The notes beneath the pieces are model-generated. The model did no database searches, was not told where the DNA came from, and saw nothing but the letters and a program-made list of their open reading frames with translations. Of a stretch of 41,096 nt of DNA, positions 19,400-28,165 are shown piece by piece. Within the stretch, counting starts at the first letter, position 1. The number at the start of each line of letters is the position of its first letter. This stretch comes from Planomicrobium stackebrandtii (GTDB taxonomy: Bacteria > Bacillota > Bacilli > Bacillales_A > Planococcaceae): positions 1 through 41,096 of the forward strand of contig NZ_JAUSWB010000014.1 in NCBI RefSeq assembly GCF_030814955.1. Reading direction: 5' to 3'. Made by a program: the position numbers and the translations under genes.

Positions 19400-20859
19400 A
19401 CACCATTCATATAATTGGCCTTGGTGCCGGAGATTTAGACCAATTGCCGCTAGGCGTTTATAAAAAGCTGAAAGCGGCGGACAATTTATACGTACGGACC
19501 GAAGATCATCCGGTACTGGCGGAGCTGGCTCAAGAAGGTGTAACTTTTACGAGCTTTGATTCAGTTTATGAAAAGCACGATGCCTTCAGCCCGGTCTATG
19601 AAGAAATTGCGGAAACGCTGATCCGTTTATCGCATCAGGCATCGATCATCTATGCCGTTCCAGGCCATCCTTTGGTCGCGGAGCAGACCGTGCAAAATTT
19701 GATTGGAGCAGAAAAGCAGGGGCGTTGCCAGTTGGCTATCGAAGGCGGACACAGTTTCCTGGATTCGCTGTTCGGGGCGCTTCGCATCGATCCCATTGAA
19801 GGCTTTCAATTGATGGACGGCACAGAAATGACCAGCGATCAAGTCAACATGACGCAGCACTTATTGATTGCCCAGGTGTATGACAGCTTTAGTGCATCAG
19901 AAGTCAAATTGACGCTGATGGAAAAATACCCGGACGATTATCCGGTGACCATTGTCACAGCTGCCGGATCTAAAGACGAAGTGCTGCGCACCGTGCCGCT
20001 TCATGAATTGGACCGCTCGGCAGAAGTCAACAACTTGACGACCGTTTATGTGCCGCCTGCCAATGATCAAACCCAGCGCTTGAAGGAATGGCAAACTTTC
20101 CGAAGCATCATCGCGAAGCTGAGAAGCCCTGAAGGCTGTCCTTGGGACCGGGAGCAAACGCATGAGTCGCTGAGCCCGTTTTTGATTGAAGAAGCACATG
20201 AGCTGCTTCAGGCGATTCAGGAGGAAGACGATCGAGCGATTGCGGACGAATTGGGCGATGTGTTGCTGCAAGTGTTCCTGCATGCCCAAATTGGCCAAGA
20301 TAACGGCTACTTCCAGTTAGAGGATGTGCTGGAATCCATCAGTGCGAAAATGATTCGCCGCCACCCGCATGTGTTCGGTGATGTGACGGCTGACGATGCC
20401 GATCAAGTTGTCGCCAATTGGCAGGAAATCAAAGCACAGGAAAAACCTGCTTCCGAGTCTTTATTGGAAGGCCAGGACCGGTTCAGTTCGTCCTTGACCA
20501 CTTCGTTCAATTACCAGAAAAAAGCGGCGAAAGTCGGATTTAGCTGGCCGGATGCAGCCGGCGCGTGGGATAAATTTCACGAAGAATTGCAGGAGTTTCA
20601 ACAGGAAGTGGCGAAAGGTTCCAAAGCCCGCCAATTGGACGAACTCGGCGATTTGTTGTTCACCTTGGTGAACATTGCCCGTTTCTTCGACTTGTCACCT
20701 GAACAAGCGATGATGCATGCGAACCGGAAATTCCAAACGCGTTTCAGCTATGTGGAACAGCAGGTAAAGCAGGGAACTGGAAACTTCAGCGATTACACGT
20801 TGGAGCAGCTGGATAGATTTTGGAACCAGGCCAAATTAATGGCAAGAAAGGAAGAATAA
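19396..20859 (+). CDS. mazG: MazG nucleoside triphosphate pyrophosphohydrolase with N-terminal methylase-like domain
   Basis: A two-part protein of 487 residues, like B. subtilis YabN (about 489). The first 220 residues form a tetrapyrrole (SAM-dependent) methylase-like domain with IIGLGAGDLDQLPLG at the start. The remainder holds tandem MazG domains: the first has CPWDREQTHESL, EEAHELLQAI and DELGDVLLQV, with the acidic metal-binding residues; the second has ELGDLLFTL. MazG hydrolyses (d)NTPs to monophosphates, a housecleaning role. The function of the methylase-like part is not known. It starts in overlap with yabM and ends two nt before rqcP. Confidence 0.95.
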   Translation: MNTIHIIGLGAGDLDQLPLGVYKKLKAADNLYVRTEDHPVLAELAQEGVTFTSFDSVYEKHDAFSPVYEEIAETLIRLSHQASIIYAVPGHPLVAEQTVQNLIGAEKQGRCQLAIEGGHSFLDSLFGALRIDPIEGFQLMDGTEMTSDQVNMTQHLLIAQVYDSFSASEVKLTLMEKYPDDYPVTIVTAAGSKDEVLRTVPLHELDRSAEVNNLTTVYVPPANDQTQRLKEWQTFRSIIAKLRSPEGCPWDREQTHESLSPFLIEEAHELLQAIQEEDDRAIADELGDVLLQVFLHAQIGQDNGYFQLEDVLESISAKMIRRHPHVFGDVTADDADQVVANWQEIKAQEKPASESLLEGQDRFSSSLTTSFNYQKKAAKVGFSWPDAAGAWDKFHEELQEFQQEVAKGSKARQLDELGDLLFTLVNIARFFDLSPEQAMMHANRKFQTRFSYVEQQVKQGTGNFSDYTLEQLDRFWNQAKLMARKEE

Positions 20860-20861
20860 CT

Positions 20862-21152
20862 ATGCGCCTCGATAAATTTTTGAAAGTTTCACGCCTGATT
20901 AAACGCCGTACGTTAGCGAAGCAAGTGGCCGACCAAGGCCGGATCACTGTAAACGGCAATAAAGCGAAAGCCAGCTCAGTCATCAAAGAAAACGATGAGC
21001 TGCAAATCCGTTTCGGCCAAAAAGTCGTGACGGTGCGTATCGATCGGCTGAAAGAAGTAGCGAAAAAAGAAGAAGCGGCCAATATGTACACCATCTTGAA
21101 AGAAGAAAAGCTGGAAAAGGTCGAACCTGAGTTTATTGATGACGAAGCGTAA
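20862..21152 (+). CDS. rqcP: S4-domain ribosome quality-control protein RqcP (YabO)
   Basis: A 96-residue basic protein. The S4 RNA-binding domain (about 1-65, MRLDKFLKVSRLIKRRTLAK) is followed by a charged C-terminal tail. In B. subtilis RqcP (86 residues) works with RqcH on obstructed 60S-like (50S) subunits to add C-terminal alanine tails to stalled nascent chains. The ATG at 20862 lies 2 nt past the mazG stop, with AAAGGAAG upstream; a longer in-frame start at 20820 lies inside mazG and would be unusual. In B. subtilis the sporulation genes yabP and yabQ come next; here they are absent. Confidence 0.94.
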   Translation: MRLDKFLKVSRLIKRRTLAKQVADQGRITVNGNKAKASSVIKENDELQIRFGQKVVTVRIDRLKEVAKKEEAANMYTILKEEKLEKVEPEFIDDEA

Positions 21153-21161
21153 TGCGTTTTC

Positions 21162-21187
21162 AAAACCTGCCTTGAGCAGGTTTTTTT
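21162..21187 (+). terminator. yabM-mazG-rqcP terminator
   Basis: AAAACCTGC and GCAGGTTTT form a perfect stem on a CTTGA loop with a long T run. Confidence 0.9.
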
Positions 21188-21210
21188 CTTTTTCTGAACA
21201 AAATGCACCA

Positions 21211-21239
21211 TAGATAAAGCCGATTATTTTCTATATGAT
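21211..21239 (+). promoter_or_regulatory. Promoter of the SLH/VanY gene
   Basis: TAGATA (21211-21216), a 17-bp spacer and TATGAT (21234-21239). The -35 is weak (4 of 6) but spacing is ideal. Confidence 0.5.
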
Positions 21240-21286
21240 AAAAAAAACAAAAGAAAAGTTCCTGAACAGGGATTTATTGAGAGGAA

Positions 21287-22729
21287 ATGATGGGATTGCC
21301 AAAAATTTCGATGGGCAAAAAAATTGGAATATCAGCAGCTGCGCTTTTGGTAGCTGCTTCAATGCTGCCACAGCAAGGACCTGTGCAACTGGGTGTGAGC
21401 CAGGCCAATGCGGCAAGTTCTTTTCAAGACGTCACGACTTTCAAAAAAGAAATCGATTATCTGGCCGGATTGGGCATCATCAAAGGATTTCCGGGCGGCA
21501 GTTTCAAACCGGCCGCCACCATCACCCGGCTGGATGCTGTACGGATGATCCTGCGTGAGATGGAACCTAAGGAAACGGCTGCGCCTAATCCGGGCTTCGC
21601 CGACTTGAAACCCGGCTCTCCCGGATATGAAGAAGTCGCCAAAGCAGTGGAACTTGGTTTTATTGAAGGCAAAGAATCTCGGGACGGCGTAAAGTACTTT
21701 GATCCCAAAGGTGCTCTGACCCGGGCAGAAATGGCCAAAATCCTGACAGAAGCCTATCGTTTAACAGCCAATAAAGGCATTTCTTTCACCGATGTTGGTT
21801 CTGCTTATTGGGCAAATGCCTACATAAGCCGCTTGGCGACAGCCGGCATCACCAACGGTTATCCTGGCGGGGCATTTAAGCCGAAAGAAGCTTTGCAGCG
21901 CCAGCATTTTGCGGGATTCATGGCACGGCTCTTAGCTCCTGCCCAGTTTCCACTTCCTGCAGCACAGCCTGAAAAACCCGTCACCTACACGACGATCGAC
22001 CAATTGAACATGCGGTCAAAAGCCGGAGTCGGCAATCCGATTATTGCCTCGATTCCTTATGGAGCAACAGTTGTGTATCTTGGCAAAGAAGGCAATTGGT
22101 ACAAAGTAGAATACGGCAACAAAGTCGGATGGGTAAATGCAGCTTATTTGACCAAAGAAACGCCAAGCAACCCGGCTGCCTATGCAGCACCTTCGACCGA
22201 AACACCGGGAACATATGCGTCAGGTGTTTTGATCGTCAATAAAAAATACAGCCTGCCTTCCAGTTACAATCCTGGCGTCAGCAAGCTGGCCCAAAAAGCA
22301 GTTGATGCCATGACGGCAGAGGCGAAAAGGCAAGGTGTCCAGCTGACTGCTTTCAGTACGTTCCGTTCCTATAATCGCCAAAAAGAGCTGTACACCAGCT
22401 ATGTCAGCAGGCACGGTGCGGCAGAAGCCAATCGTTTCAGCGCAAAACCTGGCCATAGCGAACACCAAACAGGTTTGGCGTTCGATTTTGGCGGAAGCGA
22501 CCAGTCTAAGTGGTTGAAGGAATCATTTGCAGCGACCAAAGAAGGAAAATGGCTTGCAGCAAATGCCCATAACTACGGTTTTATTCTCCGCTACCCTAAA
22601 GGAAAAGAGGCCATCACCGGCTATATGTACGAACCTTGGCATTTCCGCTACCTGGGTTCTGATGTGGCAAGCCAAGTGAAAAAAAGCGGCAAGACTTTGG
22701 AAGAATATTTGAAAGTCAGCGGCAAATAA
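21287..22729 (+). CDS. S-layer-anchored D-alanyl-D-alanine carboxypeptidase (SLH-SH3-VanY)
   Basis: A secreted wall enzyme of 480 residues. A signal peptide (about 1-41, ending QANA) precedes three SLH repeats (about 45-93, 103-163, 165-218; ITRLDAVRMI, LTRAEMAKIL), which bind pyruvylated wall polymer. A bacterial SH3 domain (about 233-290, LNMRSKAGVGNPIIASIPYG) follows, then a VanY/LAS peptidase domain (about 313-478). Zinc ligands are His393 and Asp400 in SEHQTGLAFD (SxHxxGxAxD) and His452 in EPWHFRYLG. It would trim the terminal D-Ala from stem peptides. Vancomycin resistance is not implied. The start is the ATG 21287 or 21290, both near GAGAGG. It has its own promoter and terminator and replaces yabP/yabQ of B. 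subtilis. Confidence 0.93.
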   Translation: MMGLPKISMGKKIGISAAALLVAASMLPQQGPVQLGVSQANAASSFQDVTTFKKEIDYLAGLGIIKGFPGGSFKPAATITRLDAVRMILREMEPKETAAPNPGFADLKPGSPGYEEVAKAVELGFIEGKESRDGVKYFDPKGALTRAEMAKILTEAYRLTANKGISFTDVGSAYWANAYISRLATAGITNGYPGGAFKPKEALQRQHFAGFMARLLAPAQFPLPAAQPEKPVTYTTIDQLNMRSKAGVGNPIIASIPYGATVVYLGKEGNWYKVEYGNKVGWVNAAYLTKETPSNPAAYAAPSTETPGTYASGVLIVNKKYSLPSSYNPGVSKLAQKAVDAMTAEAKRQGVQLTAFSTFRSYNRQKELYTSYVSRHGAAEANRFSAKPGHSEHQTGLAFDFGGSDQSKWLKESFAATKEGKWLAANAHNYGFILRYPKGKEAITGYMYEPWHFRYLGSDVASQVKKSGKTLEEYLKVSGK

Positions 22730-22735
22730 ACAGAG

Positions 22736-22777
22736 AAACGCCTTAGGAATGGATCTATTCCTAAGGCGTTTTTTATT
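22736..22777. terminator. Convergent terminator between the SLH/VanY gene and argF
   Basis: A perfect 15-bp stem (22736-22750 with 22757-22771) closes on GGATCT. A strong T run follows on the plus strand. On the minus strand the T run is short, so it stops the plus-strand gene best and argF less strongly. Confidence 0.85.
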
Positions 22778-23726
22778 TATCAGCCATGAGCGCAACAAGT
22801 ACGGCTTTTTGTGCATGCAGGCGGTTTTCGGATTCCTGGAAAATCACCGAGTGCGGCCCTTCCAAAATGGCAGTCGTCACTTCTTCTTCACGATGGGCAG
22901 GCAGGCAATGCATGAAAATGTAGTCTTGGTTGGCGTGCTTGACCAGTTCCTCATTCACCTGAAAGCCCTGAAAATGCTTCAGGCGTTCAATCGCTTCCTG
23001 TTCCTGCCCCATACTGGCCCAGACATCGGTATAAATAATATCGCTGCCGGCAACCGCTTGTTCCGGACTTTCAGTAATAACAATAGTCGAATCGGTGTAT
23101 TGGGCAATGTCTTTCGCCAAGGCCACCATTTCTGGAGTAGGTGCATATGCGGCCGGCGAGGCGATACTGATATCCATGCCGACTTTGGCGGCACCGATCA
23201 TCAGGGAATTGGCCATGTTGTTGCCGTCTCCGATATACGCCATTTTCTTGCCTTTCAGCGTACCGAAATGCTCGAGAATGGTCATCAGATCCGCCAGCAC
23301 CTGGCAAGGATGATAGTCATCGGTCAATCCGTTGATGACGGGAATGGAACTAAAGTCCGCCAATTCCTGGACAACGGATTGGTGGAACGTGCGGATCATC
23401 AGTCCATCAAGATAACCTGACAGGACGCGCCCGGTATCGGCGATGGTTTCGCCTCGTCCCATTTGGGTGTCCTGGGAACTCAGGAACATGGCGTTGCCGC
23501 CAAGCTGGAGCATTCCAGCTTCAAATGAAACACGGGTACGGGTAGAGGATTTTTCGAAAATCATGCCCAGCACTTTCCCTTTTAAAAGCGGCAAATACTT
23601 GTTTTCAGGTTTTTTCAGTTCAATTGCCAGGTGGAGCAAATCCATGATTTCGTCTGTGCTGTAATCCTTCAAGGACAGGAAATCTTCCTGGATAATCGAT
23701 GGGGCAAACGGGATCGCCATTGTCAT
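22773..23726 (-). CDS. argF: Ornithine carbamoyltransferase
   Basis: ArgF joins carbamoyl phosphate and ornithine to give citrulline in arginine synthesis. The 317 residues contain the carbamoyl-phosphate site SSTRTRVSFE (about 55-64), HPCQ with its adjacent leucine-rich helix, and the ornithine-site motif HCLPAHR. The anabolic role is inferred from its operon, carA-carB-argF, which mirrors the end of the B. subtilis arginine operon. Its ATG overlaps the carB stop (ATGA). A second ATG two codons on would make little difference. It runs opposite to almost all genes here. Confidence 0.97.
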   Translation of the reverse strand: MTMAIPFAPSIIQEDFLSLKDYSTDEIMDLLHLAIELKKPENKYLPLLKGKVLGMIFEKSSTRTRVSFEAGMLQLGGNAMFLSSQDTQMGRGETIADTGRVLSGYLDGLMIRTFHQSVVQELADFSSIPVINGLTDDYHPCQVLADLMTILEHFGTLKGKKMAYIGDGNNMANSLMIGAAKVGMDISIASPAAYAPTPEMVALAKDIAQYTDSTIVITESPEQAVAGSDIIYTDVWASMGQEQEAIERLKHFQGFQVNEELVKHANQDYIFMHCLPAHREEEVTTAILEGPHSVIFQESENRLHAQKAVLVALMADK

Positions 23727-26700
23727 TTTGCAAGCACTCCTTTCGATAATGTGTTAATGGATGAATAAGTTCCGTTAAAAGCAGCTGCTGTTTCAGGGCG
23801 CGTCCAGACATGGAGACGATGAATCGCAGCTTGTTTGGCACAGGTGCTTTCCGGGTCAGGGGCAAAATCAATATAGGCTTTTTTAGTTTCTGTTTTCAGC
23901 CATTCTTCGAAAGGAATGAGCAGCTCGGTGACAATGTTGAAGCCGCGTGACTCCCATAAAGCGTTATCCACTTGCCCAACTGACTGCTCTGCGACAAATA
24001 TGGTGCCGCCGGAAGCAAGGTCGGCCAACTGGACAGAAGCGCCATTCAAAGCTTTAGCAATTGCGGTGTCCAAATCGGGGCTTGAGCCGATCACTTCGCC
24101 GGTCGACATCATTTCAGGAGACAGGACAGGCGACAGCCCAGGCAGTTTAATGTGGGAGAAAACCGGTGCTTTGACCGTGTACTTGGGCTGTCCGTTATAG
24201 CTTTCTTCTATGTTCAACTCTTCGAAGGGCACTCCCAACAATAGCGACGTCGCATGCTGCACGAGCGGCACGGCGGTCACTTTCGAGCTGATGGGAGCGG
24301 TACGCGATGCACGCGGGTTAATTTCCATGACGAATAATTGGTCGCCTTCGTAGACAAACTGAATATTGAACAGTCCGGTATAATCCATGTTTCTGGCGAT
24401 GTGTTTCGCTGTTTCAGAAAGTTCTTTTAGTGCCTGTTCCGATAATGAAACCGGCGGCGTGATGGAGATGCTGTCGCCGGAGTGGACACCGGTTCCTTCG
24501 ACATGCTCGAAAATGGCGGAGACCCAGACATTTTCGCCATCGGTCAGGATATCGGCCTCGACTTCCTTGCCGGTGACAAAATGATCAACCAGCACCGGGA
24601 AGGCCATGGTTGTTTGCTGCAGCCATTCGCCAAGCTCTGCCTCGCTATGCAAAACGATCATGCCGCGCCCGCCAATAACATAGGATGGACGAAGGAGCAC
24701 CGGGAATCCAAGCGAACGAGCTGCCGGGATGACCGCAGACGCGTCAAGTGCGGTTTTGCCGGGAATGGTCGGCAAGCCGATCGATTCCAGAAACGCATAA
24801 AAACGGTCGCGATTTTCCATTTGATCCAGCAAGTCCACAGTTGAACCGAGAACTGTGATGCCGGCTTCCTGCAAGGCAGCTGCAACATTCAGCGAAGTTT
24901 GTCCGCCAAACTGAAGAATAACTTGGTTAATGCCTTCAAAATCCAGGACGTTGAGAATGTCTTCCGGCGTCATCGGTTCGAAATACAAAGCATCTGCTAC
25001 TTCATAATCAGTGCTGACCGTTTCGGGATTGTTGTTGATCATAATCGCCTCGTAGCCCAGCTTTTGAGCGGCCATGACACTATGGACGCAGCAATAATCA
25101 AATTCGATGCCCTGGCCGATCCGGATCGGTCCCGATCCCACAACGGCCACCTTTTTCTTGTGGTGAGAGCGGCTGACATCGGAAAAACCTTGCCAGGTGG
25201 AGTAAAAATAATTGGTGTCTGACCTGAACTCGGCAGCGCATGTATCGATCATGCGGTAAGCAGGCGTCACTTGCCAGATGCGGCGCTGTCCCCAAATTTC
25301 CGGGCAGGAGACATTCCACAAGTCCGCCAGTTGCTGATCGCTGAAGCCGAGTGTCTTGGCCTGGAGCAGGCGAGTGCGGGTCATGCTGTTCCAGTCCAGT
25401 TGCTGAAGCTCTTTCCATTCGGCGACGATATTAGCCATCACCGAAAGGAAATAAGGCGTGATGGCAGTGATGCTGTGCAGAAATTCAATGCTTTTACCGC
25501 GGATCAGCAGTTCGAAAAGAACGAACAGCCGGCGGTCATCAGCTTCAGTCGCCAATCCGCATAAATCTTCTGATGAAAAATCGGTAAGTGCCTTCAGGCG
25601 GAATCCGTCAATCGGCAATTCGAGTGAACGAATCGCTTTTTGCAGCGCAGCTTCCATACGGCGTTCGATGGCCATAACCTCGCCGGTTGCTTTCATTTGT
25701 GTACCGAGTTTGCGGTCCGCCAGCGGGAATTGGTCAAATGGCCAGCGCGGGATTTTGACGGCTACGTAATCCAGTGCCGGTTCAAAGCTGGCGAATGTGG
25801 TGCCAGTCACTGGATTTTTCAATTCAGCCAATGTGTAGCCAATCGCCAGTTTTGCAGCGATCTTGGCAATCGGGTAGCCTGTTGCTTTGGAAGCGAGTGC
25901 CGAAGAACGGCTGACGCGCGGATTGACTTCGATCAAATAATAAGCGGACGTTTCCGGATGCAGCGCAAACTGGACATTGCAGGCACCAATAATGCCAAGT
26001 GCCTCGATAATATGGATAGAAGCGCTGCGCAGCATATGGAAATCTTTATCATTCAAAGTCTGGCTGGGTGCTACAACGATCGAGTCGCCGGTATGCACGC
26101 CGACCGGATCCAGGTTTTCCATGTTGCAGATGGTGATGCAGGTCCCATCGGCGTCGCGCATAACTTCGTATTCGATTTCCTTGTAGCCGGCAATGCTGAT
26201 TTCCACCAGGCATTGTTTGATCGGGCTTGCACTCAATCCTTGTTTGACCAATTTGATGTAAGTCTCTTCATCTTCGGCAATCCCTCCGCCAAAGCCGCCA
26301 AGCGTGTAAGCAGGGCGAACGATGAGGGGATAGCCGGCTGAAGCGGCAAACGCCAGAGCGCCCTCAATCGAATAAATGATGTCGCTGTCAGGAACAGGTT
26401 CGCTCAACTGGTTCATCAGCGAGCGGAATTGCTCACGGTCTTCCGCTTGCTTGATGGCTTTCATATCGGTGCCAAGCAGCGTAACGCCATATTGGGTCAA
26501 CATGCCCGAATCAGATAAAGCCATTGCCAGATTCAATCCGGTTTGTCCGCCAACTGTTGCAAGCAGGCCATCCGGACGCTCTTTTTTTATGATGGCTGTG
26601 ACGCTTTCCAAAGTCAGCGGTTCAAAATACACTTGATCGGAAACGGATTTATCGGTCATGATGGTCGCTGGATTGTTATTGATCAGCACGACATGAATGC

Positions 26701-26821
26701 CTTCTTCTTTTAGCGCAACACATGCCTGCGTGCCGGAATAGTCGAATTCTGCTGCCTGTCCAATGACGATGGCTCCTGATCCAATGACCAGTACTTTTTT
26801 TATTTGTTCTTGCTTAGGCAT
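23723..26821 (-). CDS. carB: Carbamoyl phosphate synthase large subunit
   Basis: CarB makes carbamoyl phosphate from bicarbonate, ATP and ammonia supplied by CarA. The 1032 residues form two homologous ATP-grasp halves; each begins with a GSG motif (VLVIGSGAIVIGQAAEFDY near 10 and VAVVGSGPIRIGQGIEFDY near 553). The C-terminal allosteric (MGS-like) part is short. Length is close to the arginine-specific CarB of B. subtilis (about 1030), not the pyrimidine PyrAB (about 1071). With the argF partner and ARG boxes this suggests the arginine-specific enzyme, with a separate pyrimidine paralogue elsewhere. The start overlaps the end of carA by 8 nt. Confidence 0.96.
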   Translation of the reverse strand: MPKQEQIKKVLVIGSGAIVIGQAAEFDYSGTQACVALKEEGIHVVLINNNPATIMTDKSVSDQVYFEPLTLESVTAIIKKERPDGLLATVGGQTGLNLAMALSDSGMLTQYGVTLLGTDMKAIKQAEDREQFRSLMNQLSEPVPDSDIIYSIEGALAFAASAGYPLIVRPAYTLGGFGGGIAEDEETYIKLVKQGLSASPIKQCLVEISIAGYKEIEYEVMRDADGTCITICNMENLDPVGVHTGDSIVVAPSQTLNDKDFHMLRSASIHIIEALGIIGACNVQFALHPETSAYYLIEVNPRVSRSSALASKATGYPIAKIAAKLAIGYTLAELKNPVTGTTFASFEPALDYVAVKIPRWPFDQFPLADRKLGTQMKATGEVMAIERRMEAALQKAIRSLELPIDGFRLKALTDFSSEDLCGLATEADDRRLFVLFELLIRGKSIEFLHSITAITPYFLSVMANIVAEWKELQQLDWNSMTRTRLLQAKTLGFSDQQLADLWNVSCPEIWGQRRIWQVTPAYRMIDTCAAEFRSDTNYFYSTWQGFSDVSRSHHKKKVAVVGSGPIRIGQGIEFDYCCVHSVMAAQKLGYEAIMINNNPETVSTDYEVADALYFEPMTPEDILNVLDFEGINQVILQFGGQTSLNVAAALQEAGITVLGSTVDLLDQMENRDRFYAFLESIGLPTIPGKTALDASAVIPAARSLGFPVLLRPSYVIGGRGMIVLHSEAELGEWLQQTTMAFPVLVDHFVTGKEVEADILTDGENVWVSAIFEHVEGTGVHSGDSISITPPVSLSEQALKELSETAKHIARNMDYTGLFNIQFVYEGDQLFVMEINPRASRTAPISSKVTAVPLVQHATSLLLGVPFEELNIEESYNGQPKYTVKAPVFSHIKLPGLSPVLSPEMMSTGEVIGSSPDLDTAIAKALNGASVQLADLASGGTIFVAEQSVGQVDNALWESRGFNIVTELLIPFEEWLKTETKKAYIDFAPDPESTCAKQAAIHRLHVWTRPETAAAFNGTYSSINTLSKGVLAK

Positions 26822-27884
26822 GCATTTTCACTCTCTCTTTCGGTTGTGTTGCTGCTAAAAATTGCTGGAACAGTTCAAGGTGGTCTGCAGGTCCTGGTGC
26901 CGCTTCCGGATGGAATTGAACTGTGGTCACAGGCAAAGTCTTGTGGACAAGCCCTTCAATGCTGCCATCGTTGACGTTTTCGTAGAGGACTGAAAAAGGC
27001 GTCCCTTGCAAACTGGCGCTTTCAACCACATAGCTGTGATTTTGAGAACTCATGCTGACCCGTTTTGTCCGGAGGTTCATCACCGGATGATTGGCGCCGC
27101 GATGGCCGTATGCAAGCTTTGTGGTTTTAGCGCCAAATGCAGAAGCGAGCACCTGATGGCCGAGGCAGATGCCGAAACTCGGATAGCGCTCAGCCCAGTC
27201 GCGGTAGGTAGGAAACAAATGCTGAAGAGCTGCCGGGTCTCCGGGGCCGTTTGAAAAAAGCAGGCCATCCAGTCCGAGTGAATCGAGTGTTTCTGTTGAA
27301 GTTGCATAAGGGATAATGCTGACTTTACAATTTAATTCGAGCAGTTCTTTTAAAATAGAAGATTTATAATGGAAATCGATCAATCCAATGTGGGCAGCGC
27401 CGGAACCGACAGTTTTGATTTCTTCAATCGTGGTAGTGGCTGGGAAAAAGTAAGTTTGCACCGGTTCCCATGCCAACTCTGGAAGAGACGCATGGATCAG
27501 CTGAGATTGCATCGTCCCTGATTCGCGGACATTTTGGATAACAGATCGCGTATCCACTCCACTTAAAATGGGAATCTTGTGGTTGGCCGCAAATTCAGCG
27601 AGTGAAATGGCATCCTTGCTGAGAGGGCCATCGTACAAGCCGGCAACAATAATGCCTGCAGTCTGGATCTGGTCAGACTGTGCGTAAAGAGACTGGATTC
27701 CATATTGTCCGATAAGCGGATAAGAAAACACGATGATCTGGCCTTTGTAGGAAGGGTCGGTCAGGACTTCTTCATAGCCGGTCATGCCTGTAAAGAAAAC
27801 GACTTCCCCTTGAATAGCGGAAACTTCCCCATGCCATTGCCCTTTGAATGATTTTCCGTTCGATAACGCCAATAAACCTGTCAT
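26814..27884 (-). CDS. carA: Carbamoyl phosphate synthase small subunit
   Basis: CarA is the glutaminase subunit that passes ammonia to CarB. The 356 residues consist of an N-terminal CPSase small domain and a class I glutamine amidotransferase domain. The nucleophile cysteine is in FGICLGHQVLA (about residue 238) and the His-Glu pair in VQFHPEA near the C-terminus. I choose the ATG at 27884, 8 nt after GGAG; a GTG at 27893 would add three residues but overlaps the site. It is the first gene of carA-carB-argF. Its promoter overlaps tandem ARG boxes, so repression by ArgR/AhrC when arginine is present is likely. Confidence 0.96.
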   Translation of the reverse strand: MTGLLALSNGKSFKGQWHGEVSAIQGEVVFFTGMTGYEEVLTDPSYKGQIIVFSYPLIGQYGIQSLYAQSDQIQTAGIIVAGLYDGPLSKDAISLAEFAANHKIPILSGVDTRSVIQNVRESGTMQSQLIHASLPELAWEPVQTYFFPATTTIEEIKTVGSGAAHIGLIDFHYKSSILKELLELNCKVSIIPYATSTETLDSLGLDGLLFSNGPGDPAALQHLFPTYRDWAERYPSFGICLGHQVLASAFGAKTTKLAYGHRGANHPVMNLRTKRVSMSSQNHSYVVESASLQGTPFSVLYENVNDGSIEGLVHKTLPVTTVQFHPEAAPGPADHLELFQQFLAATQPKERVKMHA

Positions 27885-27990
27885 TTGCTTCACTCCAATT
27901 TTTATTCAATGATTTTGTATATTTATAAGTCCATGAAGAATTTAAATTCGCAAAAACCTTGCAAACGTTCATTAAAAGATAATGATTAGT

Positions 27991-28019
27991 ATTATAAGAC
28001 TGTATAAAAATTAAGTCAA
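27991..28019 (-). promoter_or_regulatory. carA-carB-argF promoter
   Basis: On the minus strand TTGACT (28019-28014) and a perfect TATAAT (27996-27991) are 17 bp apart. The leader to carA is about 100 nt. Confidence 0.8.
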
Positions 28020-28036
28020 CAGTATTTTTATTAACT
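27999..28036 (-). promoter_or_regulatory. Tandem ArgR/AhrC boxes on the car-arg promoter
   Basis: Two 18-bp sites, 27999-28016 and 28019-28036, are 2 bp apart. They share cores ATAAAAATT and AATAAAAAT and match the consensus CATGAATAAAAATTCAAG at about 12 and 11 of 18 positions by eye. Two boxes 2-3 bp apart is the usual arrangement bound by an ArgR hexamer. The first covers the spacer between -35 and -10. Confidence 0.65.
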
Positions 28037-28126
28037 AAAAGTAAATATTTTGGCTGGGTGTTTCAAGAAATAGAGTGAAAATAGCGGAAATTATTCAAAA
28101 AGCTTATACTATCAAGGGTTTTCATG

Positions 28127-28132
28127 TATAAT
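28127..28132 (+). promoter_or_regulatory. Candidate -10 of divIC
   Basis: A perfect TATAAT lies 33 nt before the divIC start. The sequence 17 bp upstream (TTATAC) is a poor -35. It faces away from the car-arg promoter. Confidence 0.4.
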
Positions 28133-28165
28133 AATGACAAAGTTAGTATGGAAGGGGAGCGGGTC

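Noticed and set aside
21287..22729. Vancomycin-resistance gene
   Set aside because: The VanY-type domain is common in chromosomal wall-trimming enzymes. No vanS/vanR, vanH, vanA-type ligase or vanX is present here.
22749..23420. Open frame of 223 codons on the plus strand opposite argF
   Set aside because: It begins in the convergent terminator and runs antisense to well-conserved argF motifs; a shadow.
25640..26341. Open frame of 233 codons on the plus strand within carB
   Set aside because: It is fully antisense to the conserved N-terminal ATP-grasp half of CarB, lacks a binding site and resembles no family.
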